This document shows positions 8,571-17,207 of a stretch of 64,000 bases of DNA, in pieces. The notes beneath the pieces are model-generated. The model saw nothing but the letters and a program-made list of their open reading frames with translations. It made no database searches and was not told the origin of the DNA. A program made the translations under genes and the position numbers. Each line of letters opens with the position of its first letter. The stretch's first letter is position 1. Origin of the DNA: JBJMHZ01 sp045807125 (GTDB taxonomy: Bacteria > Actinomycetota > Actinomycetes > JAWWOL01); the NCBI GenBank assembly GCA_045807125.1, contig JBJMHZ010000055.1, positions 124,001-188,000 of the forward strand, given 5' to 3'.

Positions 8571-9491
8571 TCAGCTCTTGGTGGCCAGCGCCCGCATGAA
8601 GAAGGCGAGGTTGGCCGGCCGCTCGGCCAGCCGGCGCATCAGGTAGCCGTACCACTCGTCGCCGTACGGCACGTAGACGCGCACGACGGCGCCCTCGCGG
8701 GCCAGCCGCCGCTGCTCATCGGGGCGGATGCCGTAGAGCATCTGGTACTCGTAGGTGTCGGGCAAGCGGTCGCTGCGCGCGGCGAGCGCACCCGCGATCT
8801 CGACGAGCCGCGGATCGTGCGTGGCCACCATCGGGTAGCCGCCGCCGGCCATCAGCGCCTTCAGGCAGCGGACGTACGACAGGTCGACCTCGCGCCTGGA
8901 CTGGTAGGCGACGCTCTCGGGCTCGCGGTAGGCGCCCTTGCACAGCCGCACCCGCGAGCCGGGGTGGGCCAGCTCGCGGCAGTCGGCCTCGGTGCGCCGC
9001 AGGTAGGCCTGCAGCACGGCCCCCACCCACTGGTGGTCGGCGCGCAGCGCCAGGAGGATGCCGAGGGTCGAGTCGGTGGTGGTGTGGTCCTCCATGTCGA
9101 GGGTGACCGTCGCGCCGATGTCCCGCGCGGCCTCGCAGATCTGACGGGCGTTGTCGAGCGCCATCGACTCGTCGAGCAGCTGCCCGACCGCCGAGAGCTT
9201 CACCGAGACGTCGGCGCCCTCGCCGAGACCCTCCTGGCCCAGCCGCTCCAGCAGGGCGAGGTAGGCCTTGGCCGTCGCGGTGGCCTGCGCCGCCTCGGTG
9301 GTGTCCTCGCCGAGGTGGTCGAGGCTCACCGTCAGCCCCTGAGCGGCGAGCGCGCGGGTGACCGCGACGGCGTCCTCGAGCTCCTCACCGGCCACGAACC
9401 GCTTCACGACTCCCCGCGACACCGGTGCGGTGGTGACGAGCTGCCGTACCCGGCGGTTGCGCGATGCGGACAGCAGGATGCGCCGCAGCAT
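8571..9491 (-). CDS. Proline dehydrogenase (monofunctional PRODH)
   Basis: 306 residues, a flavin TIM-barrel that oxidises proline to pyrroline-5-carboxylate at the membrane. Visible family blocks are SLDHLGEDTT, VTLDMEDHTTTD, RLCKGAYREPE and MVATHDPRLVE. The C-terminal signature YGYLMRRLAERPAN holds the substrate-binding Tyr and the paired arginines. Length fits single-domain actinobacterial PRODH. The second enzyme of the pathway, P5C dehydrogenase, is not adjacent, although it often is in other actinobacteria. Confidence 0.93.
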   Translation of the reverse strand: MLRRILLSASRNRRVRQLVTTAPVSRGVVKRFVAGEELEDAVAVTRALAAQGLTVSLDHLGEDTTEAAQATATAKAYLALLERLGQEGLGEGADVSVKLSAVGQLLDESMALDNARQICEAARDIGATVTLDMEDHTTTDSTLGILLALRADHQWVGAVLQAYLRRTEADCRELAHPGSRVRLCKGAYREPESVAYQSRREVDLSYVRCLKALMAGGGYPMVATHDPRLVEIAGALAARSDRLPDTYEYQMLYGIRPDEQRRLAREGAVVRVYVPYGDEWYGYLMRRLAERPANLAFFMRALATKS

Positions 9492-9604
9492 GGTCTGCCT
9501 CCTCGGCCTTCCGGCTCAGCCCACCGGCGGAGCGGACTGCCGGAAGCGTCGCACAGACGACCGGCGCTCGTGCCGCAGGGGCGGCGTACGGCATTGCCGT
9601 GCCG

Positions 9605-10549
9605 CTAGCGCGCCCACCCGGCCTCGTCGCGCGCGCTGACGAGCCGGAGGAAGGCCTCCTCGAGATCGCCGGTGCCGGTGGCCGAGCGAAGACCGGCCGC
9701 CGTGTCGTCGGCGAGCAGCGTGCCCTCGTGCAGCACCAGCGCCCGCGAGCAGCCGGTCGCCTCGTCCATGACGCGGCTGGAGACGATCAACGTGCTGCCG
9801 CGGGCCACCAGCGCGTGCAGCAGGTCCCACAGCTCCTCGCGGTGCAGCGGGTCGAGACCGGCGGTGGGCTCGTCGAGGAGCAGCAGGTCCGGCTCGCCGA
9901 GCAGCGCGGTGCCGAGCGCCAGCCGGGCGAGCTCGCCGCCGGCCCGCGCGCCGGCCGGCGTGCCCAGGTGGGCGGTCAGCCGCACCTGCTCGGCCGCCTG
10001 CTCGACGACGTGGTCGATGCGCCGCCGTCGGACGTGGAGCAGGCGGGCGCCGTGGCGCAGGTGCTCGCGGACGTCGAGCTCGGCATGGAGGGCAGGCAGA
10101 GCACGGCCGGCGTGCGCGCCCGGTGCCTGCGCGACATAGCCGATCCGGGAGCGCAGCGCGCCCGACCCGGCCGGCAGCCCCAGGACGAGCGCCCGCCCGC
10201 CGGTGATCCGCTGGACGCCGGCCAGGCAGCGCAGCAGGGTCGTCTTGCCGGAGCCCGCCGGGCCCATGACGCCGGTCAGCGTGCCGGGCGCGACGGAGAA
10301 GGACAGGCCGCGCAGGATCGACCGGTCGCGGTGGGTGACGTGCAGGTCGCTGAGCTCCACGACGACCGGTGCGGTGGCGGGCGCGGCCGGCGCCTCCTCG
10401 ACCGGCGCGGCCGGCGCCCCGTCGACCGGATCGGGGGTCCGCTCGACGACGAGAGGAGAGCTCGCGGGGGACGGCACGAGCGCAGGGAGCGGCTCGGCCG
10501 GCCCGGGCTGGACGGCCCGGTCCCACCGGACCGCACCCTGATGGGACAA
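9605..10549 (-). CDS. ABC transporter ATP-binding protein, orphan, with degenerate switch histidine
   Basis: 314 residues. A Pro/Ala-rich N-terminal extension of about 60 residues precedes the ATPase domain. Walker A is GPAGSGKTT, the Q-loop VAQAPG, Walker B LLLLDEPTAGLDP. The signature is degraded (AGGELARL where LSGGQ is expected). The switch region reads LIVSSRVMDEA, with Arg where relatives have the H-loop His. No permease gene is adjacent. The protein resembles CcmA/NatA-type exporters fused to a second component elsewhere, but the altered signature and H-loop suggest weak or regulatory ATPase function. Confidence 0.82.
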   Translation of the reverse strand: MSHQGAVRWDRAVQPGPAEPLPALVPSPASSPLVVERTPDPVDGAPAAPVEEAPAAPATAPVVVELSDLHVTHRDRSILRGLSFSVAPGTLTGVMGPAGSGKTTLLRCLAGVQRITGGRALVLGLPAGSGALRSRIGYVAQAPGAHAGRALPALHAELDVREHLRHGARLLHVRRRRIDHVVEQAAEQVRLTAHLGTPAGARAGGELARLALGTALLGEPDLLLLDEPTAGLDPLHREELWDLLHALVARGSTLIVSSRVMDEATGCSRALVLHEGTLLADDTAAGLRSATGTGDLEEAFLRLVSARDEAGWAR

Positions 10550-10691
10550 AGGGCCCTCCCACGGCCAGACCGTTACCGGATCGTTACGTCGGCGTCAGTC
10601 TGCACCGCCAAGGGCGCCGCGTCACGCGTTCGGCTCAACTCGCCGCGTCGCGCCGCGCTTGTCGGCAGGTCGCGAGCAGCGGCGCCGGCTG

Positions 10692-11555
10692 TCAGTCGGT
10701 GGCCGACCGGCCGCCGCGCGGACCGGCCGAGGCGGTCGCGACCGACCGGACCGCGAGGCCCCGGCGGGCGACGGCGAGCGCCTCGACGAGGTCGGCCTCG
10801 CGCTCGTCGCGGGTCACCGCCCGGCGGGTGCTGATCTCGACCACCACCGTGCCGGTGAAGGCGGTGGCGGCCAGCCGCGCCAGCACCTGGTCGCACGGCT
10901 GGCTCCCCCGGCCGGGCACGAGGTGCTCGTCGCGCGGCGCGCCGGTGCCGTCGGCCAGGTGCACGTGGGCCAGCCGGTCGCCGAGGGCGTCGATCATCGT
11001 CAGCGGGTCGCTGCCCGACACGGCGGTGTGCGACAGGTCGAGGGTGACGTGCCGGTAGTCCTCGCCGATCGGCGACCAATCGGGCGCGTACGGCACGACG
11101 GTCCGGCCCCTCGCCCGCAGCGGGAACATGTTCTCCACCGCGAAGCGGACGTCGGTCTCCTGCCCCATGCGGGCCAGGCCGGTCACGAAGTCGCGGGCGT
11201 AGTCGCGCTGCCAGCGAAACGGCGGGTGCACCACGACGGTCGACGCGCCCAGCCGCTCGGCGGCCGACCGGCCGCGCTCCAGCTTCGCCCACGGCTCGGT
11301 GCCCCACACCCGCTGGGTCAGCAGCAGGCAGGGCGCGTGCACGGAGAGGATCGGCACCCCGTAGTGGTCGGAGAGGCGCCGCAGCGCCTCGGCGTCCTGG
11401 CTGACCGGATCGGTCCAGACCATGACCTCGAGCCCGTCGTACCCCAGCCGGGCGGCCATCTCGAAGGCGGCCGGCGTGGACTCGGGGTAGACCGACGACG
11501 TGGAGAGCGCCACCGCCGGCGCCCCCGCACCACGGGTGGGATCGTCGGTGCTCAC
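10692..11555 (-). CDS. Sugar phosphate isomerase/epimerase (AP endonuclease 2-type TIM barrel, Rv0498-like)
   Basis: 287 residues, an Xylose-isomerase-like TIM barrel (PF01261). Metal-binding blocks are STSSVYPEST, VHAPCLLL, VVVHPPFRWQ, AVENMFPL, VTLDLSHTA and HVHLADGTG, in the usual order, so a divalent-metal site is likely complete. The substrate is unknown. By position it corresponds to Rv0498, near ppx and proC in M. tuberculosis. GTG 11555 is chosen because it precedes the first beta-strand by about a dozen residues. It diverges from the Cys-rich gene at 11599. Confidence 0.85.
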   Translation of the reverse strand: MSTDDPTRGAGAPAVALSTSSVYPESTPAAFEMAARLGYDGLEVMVWTDPVSQDAEALRRLSDHYGVPILSVHAPCLLLTQRVWGTEPWAKLERGRSAAERLGASTVVVHPPFRWQRDYARDFVTGLARMGQETDVRFAVENMFPLRARGRTVVPYAPDWSPIGEDYRHVTLDLSHTAVSGSDPLTMIDALGDRLAHVHLADGTGAPRDEHLVPGRGSQPCDQVLARLAATAFTGTVVVEISTRRAVTRDEREADLVEALAVARRGLAVRSVATASAGPRGGRSATD

Positions 11556-11598
11556 CGTTCCAGCGTAGCCCGGCGCTCCTGGCCGTAGGCTGGCCCGC

Positions 11599-12402
11599 AT
11601 GCCCGAGGTGCCGTTGGACTTCGCCCGCGAGTGGATCGAGTTCGCCGATCCGGCGGACCACGACAACGTGTTCCGGTGCGACCTCACCTGGCTGCTCTCC
11701 CGCTGGCGCTGCATCTTCGGCACCGGGTGCCAGGGCATCGTCGAGGGTGGCGAGGAGGACGGCTGCTGCTCGCACGGCGCCTACCTCGCCGACCGGGCCG
11801 ACGAGCGACGGGTGCGCGCGGCGGCGAAGGAGCTCGCGCCCGCCGACTGGGAGCACCATCGCGAGGGCCGGCGCGGGGGATGGCTCGAGGCGCTGACCGA
11901 GGACGATGGCGAGGGCGGCACCGAGACCCGCAAGCGCACCAGGGTGGTCGACGGCGCGTGCGTCTTCCTCAACGGCCCCGATTTCGCCGGCGGCAGCGGC
12001 TGCGCCCTGCATGCGCTCGCGCTGCGCACCGGCCGGCATCCGCTCGAGACCAAGCCCGACGTCTGCTGGCAGCTGCCGATCCGCCGGTCGTACGACTGGC
12101 GCGAGCGGCCGGACGGCACCAAGGTGCTCGTCACGTCGATCGGCGAGTACGACCGGCGCAGCTGGGGACCGGGCGGCCACGACCTCACCTGGTGGTGCAC
12201 GGGAGCCACCGAGGCGCACGGGGCGAAGCAACCGCTCTACGTCTCCTACGCCGCCGAGCTGACCGAGCTGATGGGCAAGGAGGGCTACCGCACCCTCGCG
12301 GCGCACTGCAAGGCGCGGCTGGCGGGCCAGCGCAGCACTGCCCACCCGGCCGACGACCGCAAGGCGCTGCCGGTCATCGCGGTGCGGACGGGCCGGCGCT
12401 AG
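11599..12402 (+). CDS. Conserved cysteine-rich protein, metal-chelating (DUF3109/YkgJ-like)
   Basis: 267 residues without signal or membrane segment. Cysteines fall in clusters: FRCDLTW, RWRCIFGTGCQG, DGCCSHGAYL, GACVFLN, GCALHALAL, CWQLPI. The order CxxxxxC...CC...CxxF...GCALH..A is that of the YkgJ/DUF3109 zinc- or iron-chelating family. The biochemical role is unknown. It stands alone on the plus strand and its TAG overlaps by four bases the stop of the convergent Nudix gene. Confidence 0.65.
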   Translation: MPEVPLDFAREWIEFADPADHDNVFRCDLTWLLSRWRCIFGTGCQGIVEGGEEDGCCSHGAYLADRADERRVRAAAKELAPADWEHHREGRRGGWLEALTEDDGEGGTETRKRTRVVDGACVFLNGPDFAGGSGCALHALALRTGRHPLETKPDVCWQLPIRRSYDWRERPDGTKVLVTSIGEYDRRSWGPGGHDLTWWCTGATEAHGAKQPLYVSYAAELTELMGKEGYRTLAAHCKARLAGQRSTAHPADDRKALPVIAVRTGRR

Positions 12403-12992
12403 CCCTCATCGATCGTCCCAGCGCGGCCGGGCTGCTCGCCCGCACTTGACGGTCGACTTCCCTGGGGGCCTGCCTCGCGCAGCCGCCGCCAGGCCTCGAC
12501 GGAGTCGGGGCAGTACTCCTCGGTGCCGGCGGCGAGCCGGCGGTCCAGCTCCGCCTCGTCGAGCCAGGTCCACCACGCGATCTCGCTCTCCTGCGGGACG
12601 ATCGGACCGGCCCAGGTCGTCTCGTACCCGGTGACCCACTGCGGCGGCACCCGGTCGTCGTCGAGGTCGAGGCGGAAGGCGAGCGCCCGGCGCAGCCGCG
12701 CGCCGGTGACGCCGACCTCCTCCGCGACCTCCCGGGCAGCGCAGGCGTCGTAGCTCTCCCCGGCCCCTACCACGCCGCCGATCATCATGTCGTGCATCGA
12801 CGGGGCGATGAGCTTGCTCGCGGTGCGGCGGTGGACCAGCACCTGCCCGGCCGGGTTGCGGACGACGACCATGACCGTGCGGTGCCGCAGCCGCCGAGCG
12901 TAGACGTCCTCGCGCCGCGCCTGCCCCAGCACCCGGTCGTCGTCGTCCACCACGTCGAGCAGCTCGTCCCGCGGGTCGACCGGCGCGCTCAC
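12399..12992 (-). CDS. Nudix hydrolase (IPP isomerase-like subgroup)
   Basis: 197 residues. The Nudix box is complete (GGVVGAGESYDACAAREVAE then EVGV), giving GX5EX7REXXEEXGX. The N-terminal DELLDVVDDDDRVLGQARR and RTVMVVVRNPAGQVLVHRR match the YfcD-type subgroup that resembles isopentenyl-diphosphate isomerase but hydrolyses other diphosphates. The substrate is unknown. GTG 12992 overlaps the TGA of the F420 gene upstream (GTGA), so the two are coupled. Confidence 0.88.
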   Translation of the reverse strand: MSAPVDPRDELLDVVDDDDRVLGQARREDVYARRLRHRTVMVVVRNPAGQVLVHRRTASKLIAPSMHDMMIGGVVGAGESYDACAAREVAEEVGVTGARLRRALAFRLDLDDDRVPPQWVTGYETTWAGPIVPQESEIAWWTWLDEAELDRRLAAGTEEYCPDSVEAWRRLREAGPQGSRPSSAGEQPGRAGTIDEG

Positions 12993-13822
12993 CCGCCGGC
13001 TCCACGCGGCCCGGCAGCGACCGCGGCCCGCACCTGCGCCGGGTCCTCCTCGGGGCGGAACGCCTCCATCCACCACGTCGCACCGGCGGCGGCGAGCGCG
13101 CCGAGGTCGGCGGCGGCACCGGCGGCGAGCCGCCCGGCGCGACCCTGCACGACGAGATCGAACGGGCCGGCGCCCGGCGGCCGATGCGCGGCGACCTGCT
13201 CGGCGAGCGCGCGGACGTCGGCCGCATCGGTCACCGCACCGACCGGGAAGGCGCCGTCGTATCGGGCCGCCCGCCGCCACGGCGCGCGGTTGGGCCACTC
13301 GCCGCCCACCCAGATCGGAATGCCCGGCCGCTGCACGGGGCGGGGCAGGAACCGGACCTCGTGCACGTGCAGGTGAGCCCCGTCGTACGTCACCGGCTCG
13401 CCGGACCACAGCGCGCTCAGCACGGCGAGCGACTCGTCGAGCAGCGCCGCCCGCTCCTTGGGATCGGTCGCCTCGCCGAACGCCGACAGCTCGCGGCCAC
13501 GGTCGTTGCCCAGCCCGACGCCGAGGATGGTCCGGCCGCCGCTCAGCTGGTCGAGGGAGACGGCCTGCCTCGCGACCACCCATGGCCGGCGCCTGGCGAG
13601 CGGCGTCACCAGGGGTCCGATGCGCATGCGCCGGGTGGCGACGGCGACCGCCGCGAGGGCGGTCCACGGGTCGCCGATCGGCAGCGCGCCGTCGGCCCTG
13701 AGCAGGTGGTCCCAGACGAAGAAGCCGTCCCAGCCGGCCGCCTCGGCCTGCTCGGCGAGCGCGGCGACCGAGGCCGGGTCGGCGAAGTCGCCGAACGGCG
13801 GCAGCGAGATGCCGAAGCGCAC
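12989..13822 (-). CDS. LLM-class (F420-dependent type) oxidoreductase
   Basis: 277 residues, a luciferase-like TIM barrel. Typical blocks are RFGISLPPFGDFADP, GWDGFFVWDHLL, RIGPLVTPLARRRPW, ARQAVSLDQLSGGR and LGVGLGNDRGRE. The SGGR/GxGxG region is usual in F420-binding members. Cofactor choice cannot be proved from sequence. The GTG start shares one base with the stop of gpmA (TAGTG) and its end overlaps the Nudix gene, giving a tight gpmA-LLM-Nudix operon. Confidence 0.85.
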   Translation of the reverse strand: MRFGISLPPFGDFADPASVAALAEQAEAAGWDGFFVWDHLLRADGALPIGDPWTALAAVAVATRRMRIGPLVTPLARRRPWVVARQAVSLDQLSGGRTILGVGLGNDRGRELSAFGEATDPKERAALLDESLAVLSALWSGEPVTYDGAHLHVHEVRFLPRPVQRPGIPIWVGGEWPNRAPWRRAARYDGAFPVGAVTDAADVRALAEQVAAHRPPGAGPFDLVVQGRAGRLAAGAAADLGALAAAGATWWMEAFRPEEDPAQVRAAVAAGPRGAGG

Positions 13823-14580
13823 TAGGCGCCCCGCTTGCGGCCCTGCGCAGCCACCGCTGCGGCGGCCTCCTCGGCGGCCTTCGGGTCGAGGTACTCGCCA
13901 CGGCGGCGGACCGGTCGCATGCCGGCGTCGAGCTCGTAGACCAGCGGGATACCGGTCGGGATGTTGAGCCCGACGATGTCGTCGTCGCTGATCTCGTCGA
14001 GGTGCTTCACCAGCGCGCGCAGCGAGTTGCCGTGCGCAGCGACCAGCACCGTGCCGCCGGCGCGCAGGTCGGGCACGATCGCGTCGTACCAGTACGGCAG
14101 CATGCGCACGACCACGTCCTTCAGGCACTCGGTGAGCGGCAGCGCCTCCGGCGGCACGCCGGCGTAGCGCGGGTCGCCGGCCGGGTCCATCTCGTGACCC
14201 CTCTCGAGCGGCGGCGGCGGCACGTCGTACGAGCGCCGCCAGAGCATGAACTGCTCGTCGCCGAACTCCTCGAGCGTCTGCGCCTTGTCCTTGCCCTGCA
14301 GCGCGCCGTAGTGCCGCTCGTTGAGCCGCCACGAGCGGCGCACCGGCAGCCAGAGCCGGTCTAGCTCGTCGAGCGCGATCTCGGCGGTGCGGATGGCCCG
14401 CCGCAACGTCGAGGTGTGCAGGACGTCTGGCAGCATCTCGCGCTCGCGCATCAGCTCGCCACCGCGCCTCGCCTCGGCGGCGCCCTTGCCGGACAGGTCG
14501 ACGTCGACCCAGCCGGTGAAGAGGTTCTTGGCGTTCCACTCGCTCTCGCCGTGGCGGAGCAGGACGAGCCGGTAGGTCAT
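13822..14580 (-). CDS. gpmA: 2,3-bisphosphoglycerate-dependent phosphoglycerate mutase
   Basis: 252 residues. It interconverts 3- and 2-phosphoglycerate in glycolysis. The phosphohistidine motif LLRHGESEWN is at residues 7-16, ERHYGALQGKDK near 90, and the second catalytic His in VLVAAHGNSLRAL near 185. All active-site residues are present and the length is normal. In mycobacteria gpm1 is followed by senX3-regX3; here it is followed by the F420/Nudix pair. Confidence 0.96.
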   Translation of the reverse strand: MTYRLVLLRHGESEWNAKNLFTGWVDVDLSGKGAAEARRGGELMREREMLPDVLHTSTLRRAIRTAEIALDELDRLWLPVRRSWRLNERHYGALQGKDKAQTLEEFGDEQFMLWRRSYDVPPPPLERGHEMDPAGDPRYAGVPPEALPLTECLKDVVVRMLPYWYDAIVPDLRAGGTVLVAAHGNSLRALVKHLDEISDDDIVGLNIPTGIPLVYELDAGMRPVRRRGEYLDPKAAEEAAAAVAAQGRKRGA

Positions 14581-14684
14581 GCGCCAAGCCTGCCAGAGGC
14601 CGCCGACGGTTTCGGCGGCCGGGTGGGACGGCCGCGCGGCTAGCTAGGATCGGTGCCGGGTCGAGCGACTCCACCGGAGGTGCC

Positions 14685-15095
14685 GTGCAGGGACCACGCA
14701 TGCGGATCACCGGGCCCGTGCTCGACAGCGCCGACCCCCTGCGCCTCGCCAGGTTCTACGAGCGGCTGCTGGGCTGGCCGATGGTCGAGCAGGAGGGCCC
14801 GCGGCCCGGATACCCGCCGGAGGACGGCTGGGCGAAGATCCGGTCACCAGCCGGCGAGATGAAGATCGAGTTCCAGTACGAGCAGCACTACGAGCCGCCG
14901 GCCTGGCCGGCCGTGCCCGGCCGGCAGCAGATGATGAGCCACCTGGACATCGGGGTCGAGGACCTCGACGCGGGGGTCGCCTGGGCGATCGACGGCGGGG
15001 CCACCGTCGCCGCGCACCAACCGCAGGACGATGTCCGGGTCATGCTCGACCCGGACGGGCACCCGTTCTGCCTGTTCGCCGACCCGATCGACTGA
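14685..15095 (+). CDS. VOC family protein (glyoxalase/bleomycin-resistance fold)
   Basis: 136 residues, one vicinal-oxygen-chelate domain of the CFP-30B/PhnB-like type common in actinobacteria. Two beta-alpha-beta-beta-beta modules are visible: VLDSADPLRLARFYERLLGW with EMKIEFQYEQHY, and QQMMSHLDIGVEDLDAGVAW with VMLDPDGHPFCLF. Metal-site residues such as His and Glu are present (HLDIG, FQYEQ), but the substrate is unknown. GTG 14685 has GGAGG four bases upstream; ATG 14700 is the alternative. Confidence 0.82.
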   Translation: MQGPRMRITGPVLDSADPLRLARFYERLLGWPMVEQEGPRPGYPPEDGWAKIRSPAGEMKIEFQYEQHYEPPAWPAVPGRQQMMSHLDIGVEDLDAGVAWAIDGGATVAAHQPQDDVRVMLDPDGHPFCLFADPID

Positions 15096-15180
15096 TGGGG
15101 GCTCACCGAGCGCCGCGCGACGCCGGTCGTGACCCACTCCGCCGTACGGACGACCCGACCAGCGCACCGTCCGGTGACGG

Positions 15181-15672
15181 TCAAGCGTCGGGGTCGGCGA
15201 AGCGGGCGAAGGCCGCCAGGTTGGCCGTCGACTCGCCGCGCTTGACCCGCCAGGCCCACTCGCGCCTGATCGAGGATGCGAAGCCGAGCTCGAGCGCCCG
15301 GTCGAAGGTCTCGTCGGCGTAGGTGAGGACGCTGCCGAGCAGCCGGTCGATCTCGTCGCCGGACAGCGCCTCGAGCGGGCGCCGGCCCACGAGGTAGACG
15401 TCGCCGAGGTGGTCGACGCTGAACGCGACGCCGTACATCCGGGCGTTGCGGGCGAGCAGGAAGCGGTAGAGCTCGGCGTGGTTCTCGTCCGGCCGGCGCA
15501 TGAAGAACGCCTCGACGAGCAGGCTGTGGTCGCCGACGACGAGCCAGCACATCGTGGCCAGGCGGTGGGTACCGGGAAGCGTGACGAGGAAGGCGCCGGG
15601 CCCGGGGCGCTCGTACCCGATCTCGCGGGCGTCCAGCGCCTCGGCGATCACGGCGTCGAGCCCGGCGCGCAC
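15181..15672 (-). CDS. YbjN domain-containing protein (Rv0487-like)
   Basis: 163 residues. The family core is visible: MCWLVVGDHSLLVEAFFMRR, ENHAELYRFLLARNARMYGV, FSVDHLGDVYLVGRRPLEAL and EIDRLLGSVLTYADETF. YbjN folds resemble type III secretion chaperones; the function in actinobacteria is unknown. It follows mshA by 14 bases, an arrangement shared with M. tuberculosis (Rv0486-Rv0487), and is probably co-transcribed with it. I chose GTG 15672; the codon opening the longer in-frame run upstream is GTA and cannot start. Confidence 0.82.
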   Translation of the reverse strand: MRAGLDAVIAEALDAREIGYERPGPGAFLVTLPGTHRLATMCWLVVGDHSLLVEAFFMRRPDENHAELYRFLLARNARMYGVAFSVDHLGDVYLVGRRPLEALSGDEIDRLLGSVLTYADETFDRALELGFASSIRREWAWRVKRGESTANLAAFARFADPDA

Positions 15673-15686
15673 GGTCGGCTGCCCCG

Positions 15687-17021
15687 TTACCTGGCCGCCA
15701 CGACGCGCGGCAGGCCGTCGGCCGCCCGCCAGCGGGCCTCCAGCATCGCGTCGCAGTAGGTGTCGAGGACCCCGGCGGCGGTCGCCGCCCAGCCGAAGCC
15801 GGCGGCGTGCCCGACGGCGCCGGCCGACAGCGCCGGCCGCAGCGCGGTCTCGTCGACCAGCCGGCGGATCGCCGCCGCGTAGTCGGCCGGGTCGTGGCCC
15901 GGCACCAGCAATCCGGAGCGGCCGTCGCGCACCGCCGTGCGCAGGCCGCCCACCGCGGCCGCGACGACGGGCGTGCCGCAGGCCTGCGACTCCAGCGCGA
16001 CGAGGCCGAAGGACTCGTTGTGGCTCGGCACGACGGTGACGGTCGCGGCCCGGTAGTAGTCGGCGAGCCGGTCGTGGCCGGCCGGGGGCTCGAACCGCAC
16101 GAGGTCGGCGATGCCGAGCGCGCCCGCCAGCTTCGCCAGGTGGTGCGGCTCGGTGAGGCCGCTGCCGCTCGGGCCACCGACGACGCACACGACGAGCCGC
16201 CGGCGCAGCAGCGGGTCGGCGGCGACCAGCTGCGCGGCGGCGTGCAGCAGCAGGTCGGGCGCCTTGAGCGGCTGGATGCGCCCGACGAAGAGCAGGACGA
16301 TGGCGTCGGCCGGCAGGCCCACGCTGGCCCTCGCGGCCGCGACGGGGCCGGGTGCGAAGCGCTCGAGATCGACGCCGGGGGCGACGGTGGTGACCTTGGC
16401 CGGCGCGGCGCCGTACAGGCTCGCCAGCTGCTCGGCCTCCTCGCCGGTGGACGCGACGAGCCGGTCGGCCTCCGCCACGACCTGCGCCTCGCCGATCTCC
16501 CGCGCGGGCGGCTCCGGCTCGTCGCCGTCGGCCAGGTTGGCGTTCTTGACCTTCGCCATCGTGTGCATGGAGTGGACGAGCGGGACGCCCCAGCGGTCCT
16601 TGGCCAGCCAGCCCACCTGCCCCGACAGCCAGTAGTGCGAGTGCACGAGGTCGTAGTGGCCTGGCTCGTGCATCGCCTCGGCGCGCAGGACGCCGGAGGT
16701 GAAGGCGCACAGCTGGGCAGGCAGGTCCTGCTTCGGCAGCCCCTCGAGCGGGCCCGCCGTCACGTGCCGGACCAGCACGCCGGGCTCGAGCTCGACGGTC
16801 GGCGGGAGGTCGCCGCTGGTGGCCCTGGTGAAGATCTCCACCTCGATGCCGAGCGCCGCGAGCCGCTTGGACAGCTCGACGACGTAGACGTTCATGCCGC
16901 CGGCATCGCCGGTGCCGGGCTGGTCGAGGGGCGAGGTGTGCACGCTGATCGTCGCGATGCGCCGCGGGCGGGCGCCGCGACCAGGGCGATTGCCGATCGG
17001 CCGCGACCCGGACGGACTCAC
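15687..17021 (-). CDS. mshA: D-inositol-3-phosphate glycosyltransferase (mycothiol synthesis, first step)
   Basis: 444 residues, a GT-B glycosyltransferase of family GT4 that joins UDP-GlcNAc to inositol 3-phosphate. The N-terminal acceptor site reads ISVHTSPLDQPGTGDAGGMN, the middle VHSHYWLSGQVGWL, and the nucleotide-sugar site FVGRIQPLKAPDLLL and SHNESFGLVALESQACGTP with the two Glu of the EX7E motif. GTG 17021 has AGGAGG nine bases upstream; a very long upstream open frame is an artefact of GC-rich sequence. It shares a 186-base divergent promoter region with the lipoprotein gene. Confidence 0.96.
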   Translation of the reverse strand: MSPSGSRPIGNRPGRGARPRRIATISVHTSPLDQPGTGDAGGMNVYVVELSKRLAALGIEVEIFTRATSGDLPPTVELEPGVLVRHVTAGPLEGLPKQDLPAQLCAFTSGVLRAEAMHEPGHYDLVHSHYWLSGQVGWLAKDRWGVPLVHSMHTMAKVKNANLADGDEPEPPAREIGEAQVVAEADRLVASTGEEAEQLASLYGAAPAKVTTVAPGVDLERFAPGPVAAARASVGLPADAIVLLFVGRIQPLKAPDLLLHAAAQLVAADPLLRRRLVVCVVGGPSGSGLTEPHHLAKLAGALGIADLVRFEPPAGHDRLADYYRAATVTVVPSHNESFGLVALESQACGTPVVAAAVGGLRTAVRDGRSGLLVPGHDPADYAAAIRRLVDETALRPALSAGAVGHAAGFGWAATAAGVLDTYCDAMLEARWRAADGLPRVVAAR

Positions 17022-17207
17022 GTCGGCGTACCTCCTCGGCCTGACGGCCCTACCCGCGCGGATGATCGCTCCCGGCACTCCCCTGGCCGCAACCGGGGAC
17101 CCTGCTCGCATAATCCCGGTCGGCTCCTGTCCTTCCGCCACGAGGGGCAGCCGAGGGCGATTGCACCCCGCTTGCACCGGGCTGACGGCGCGATGCATGG
17201 TCTGCTC

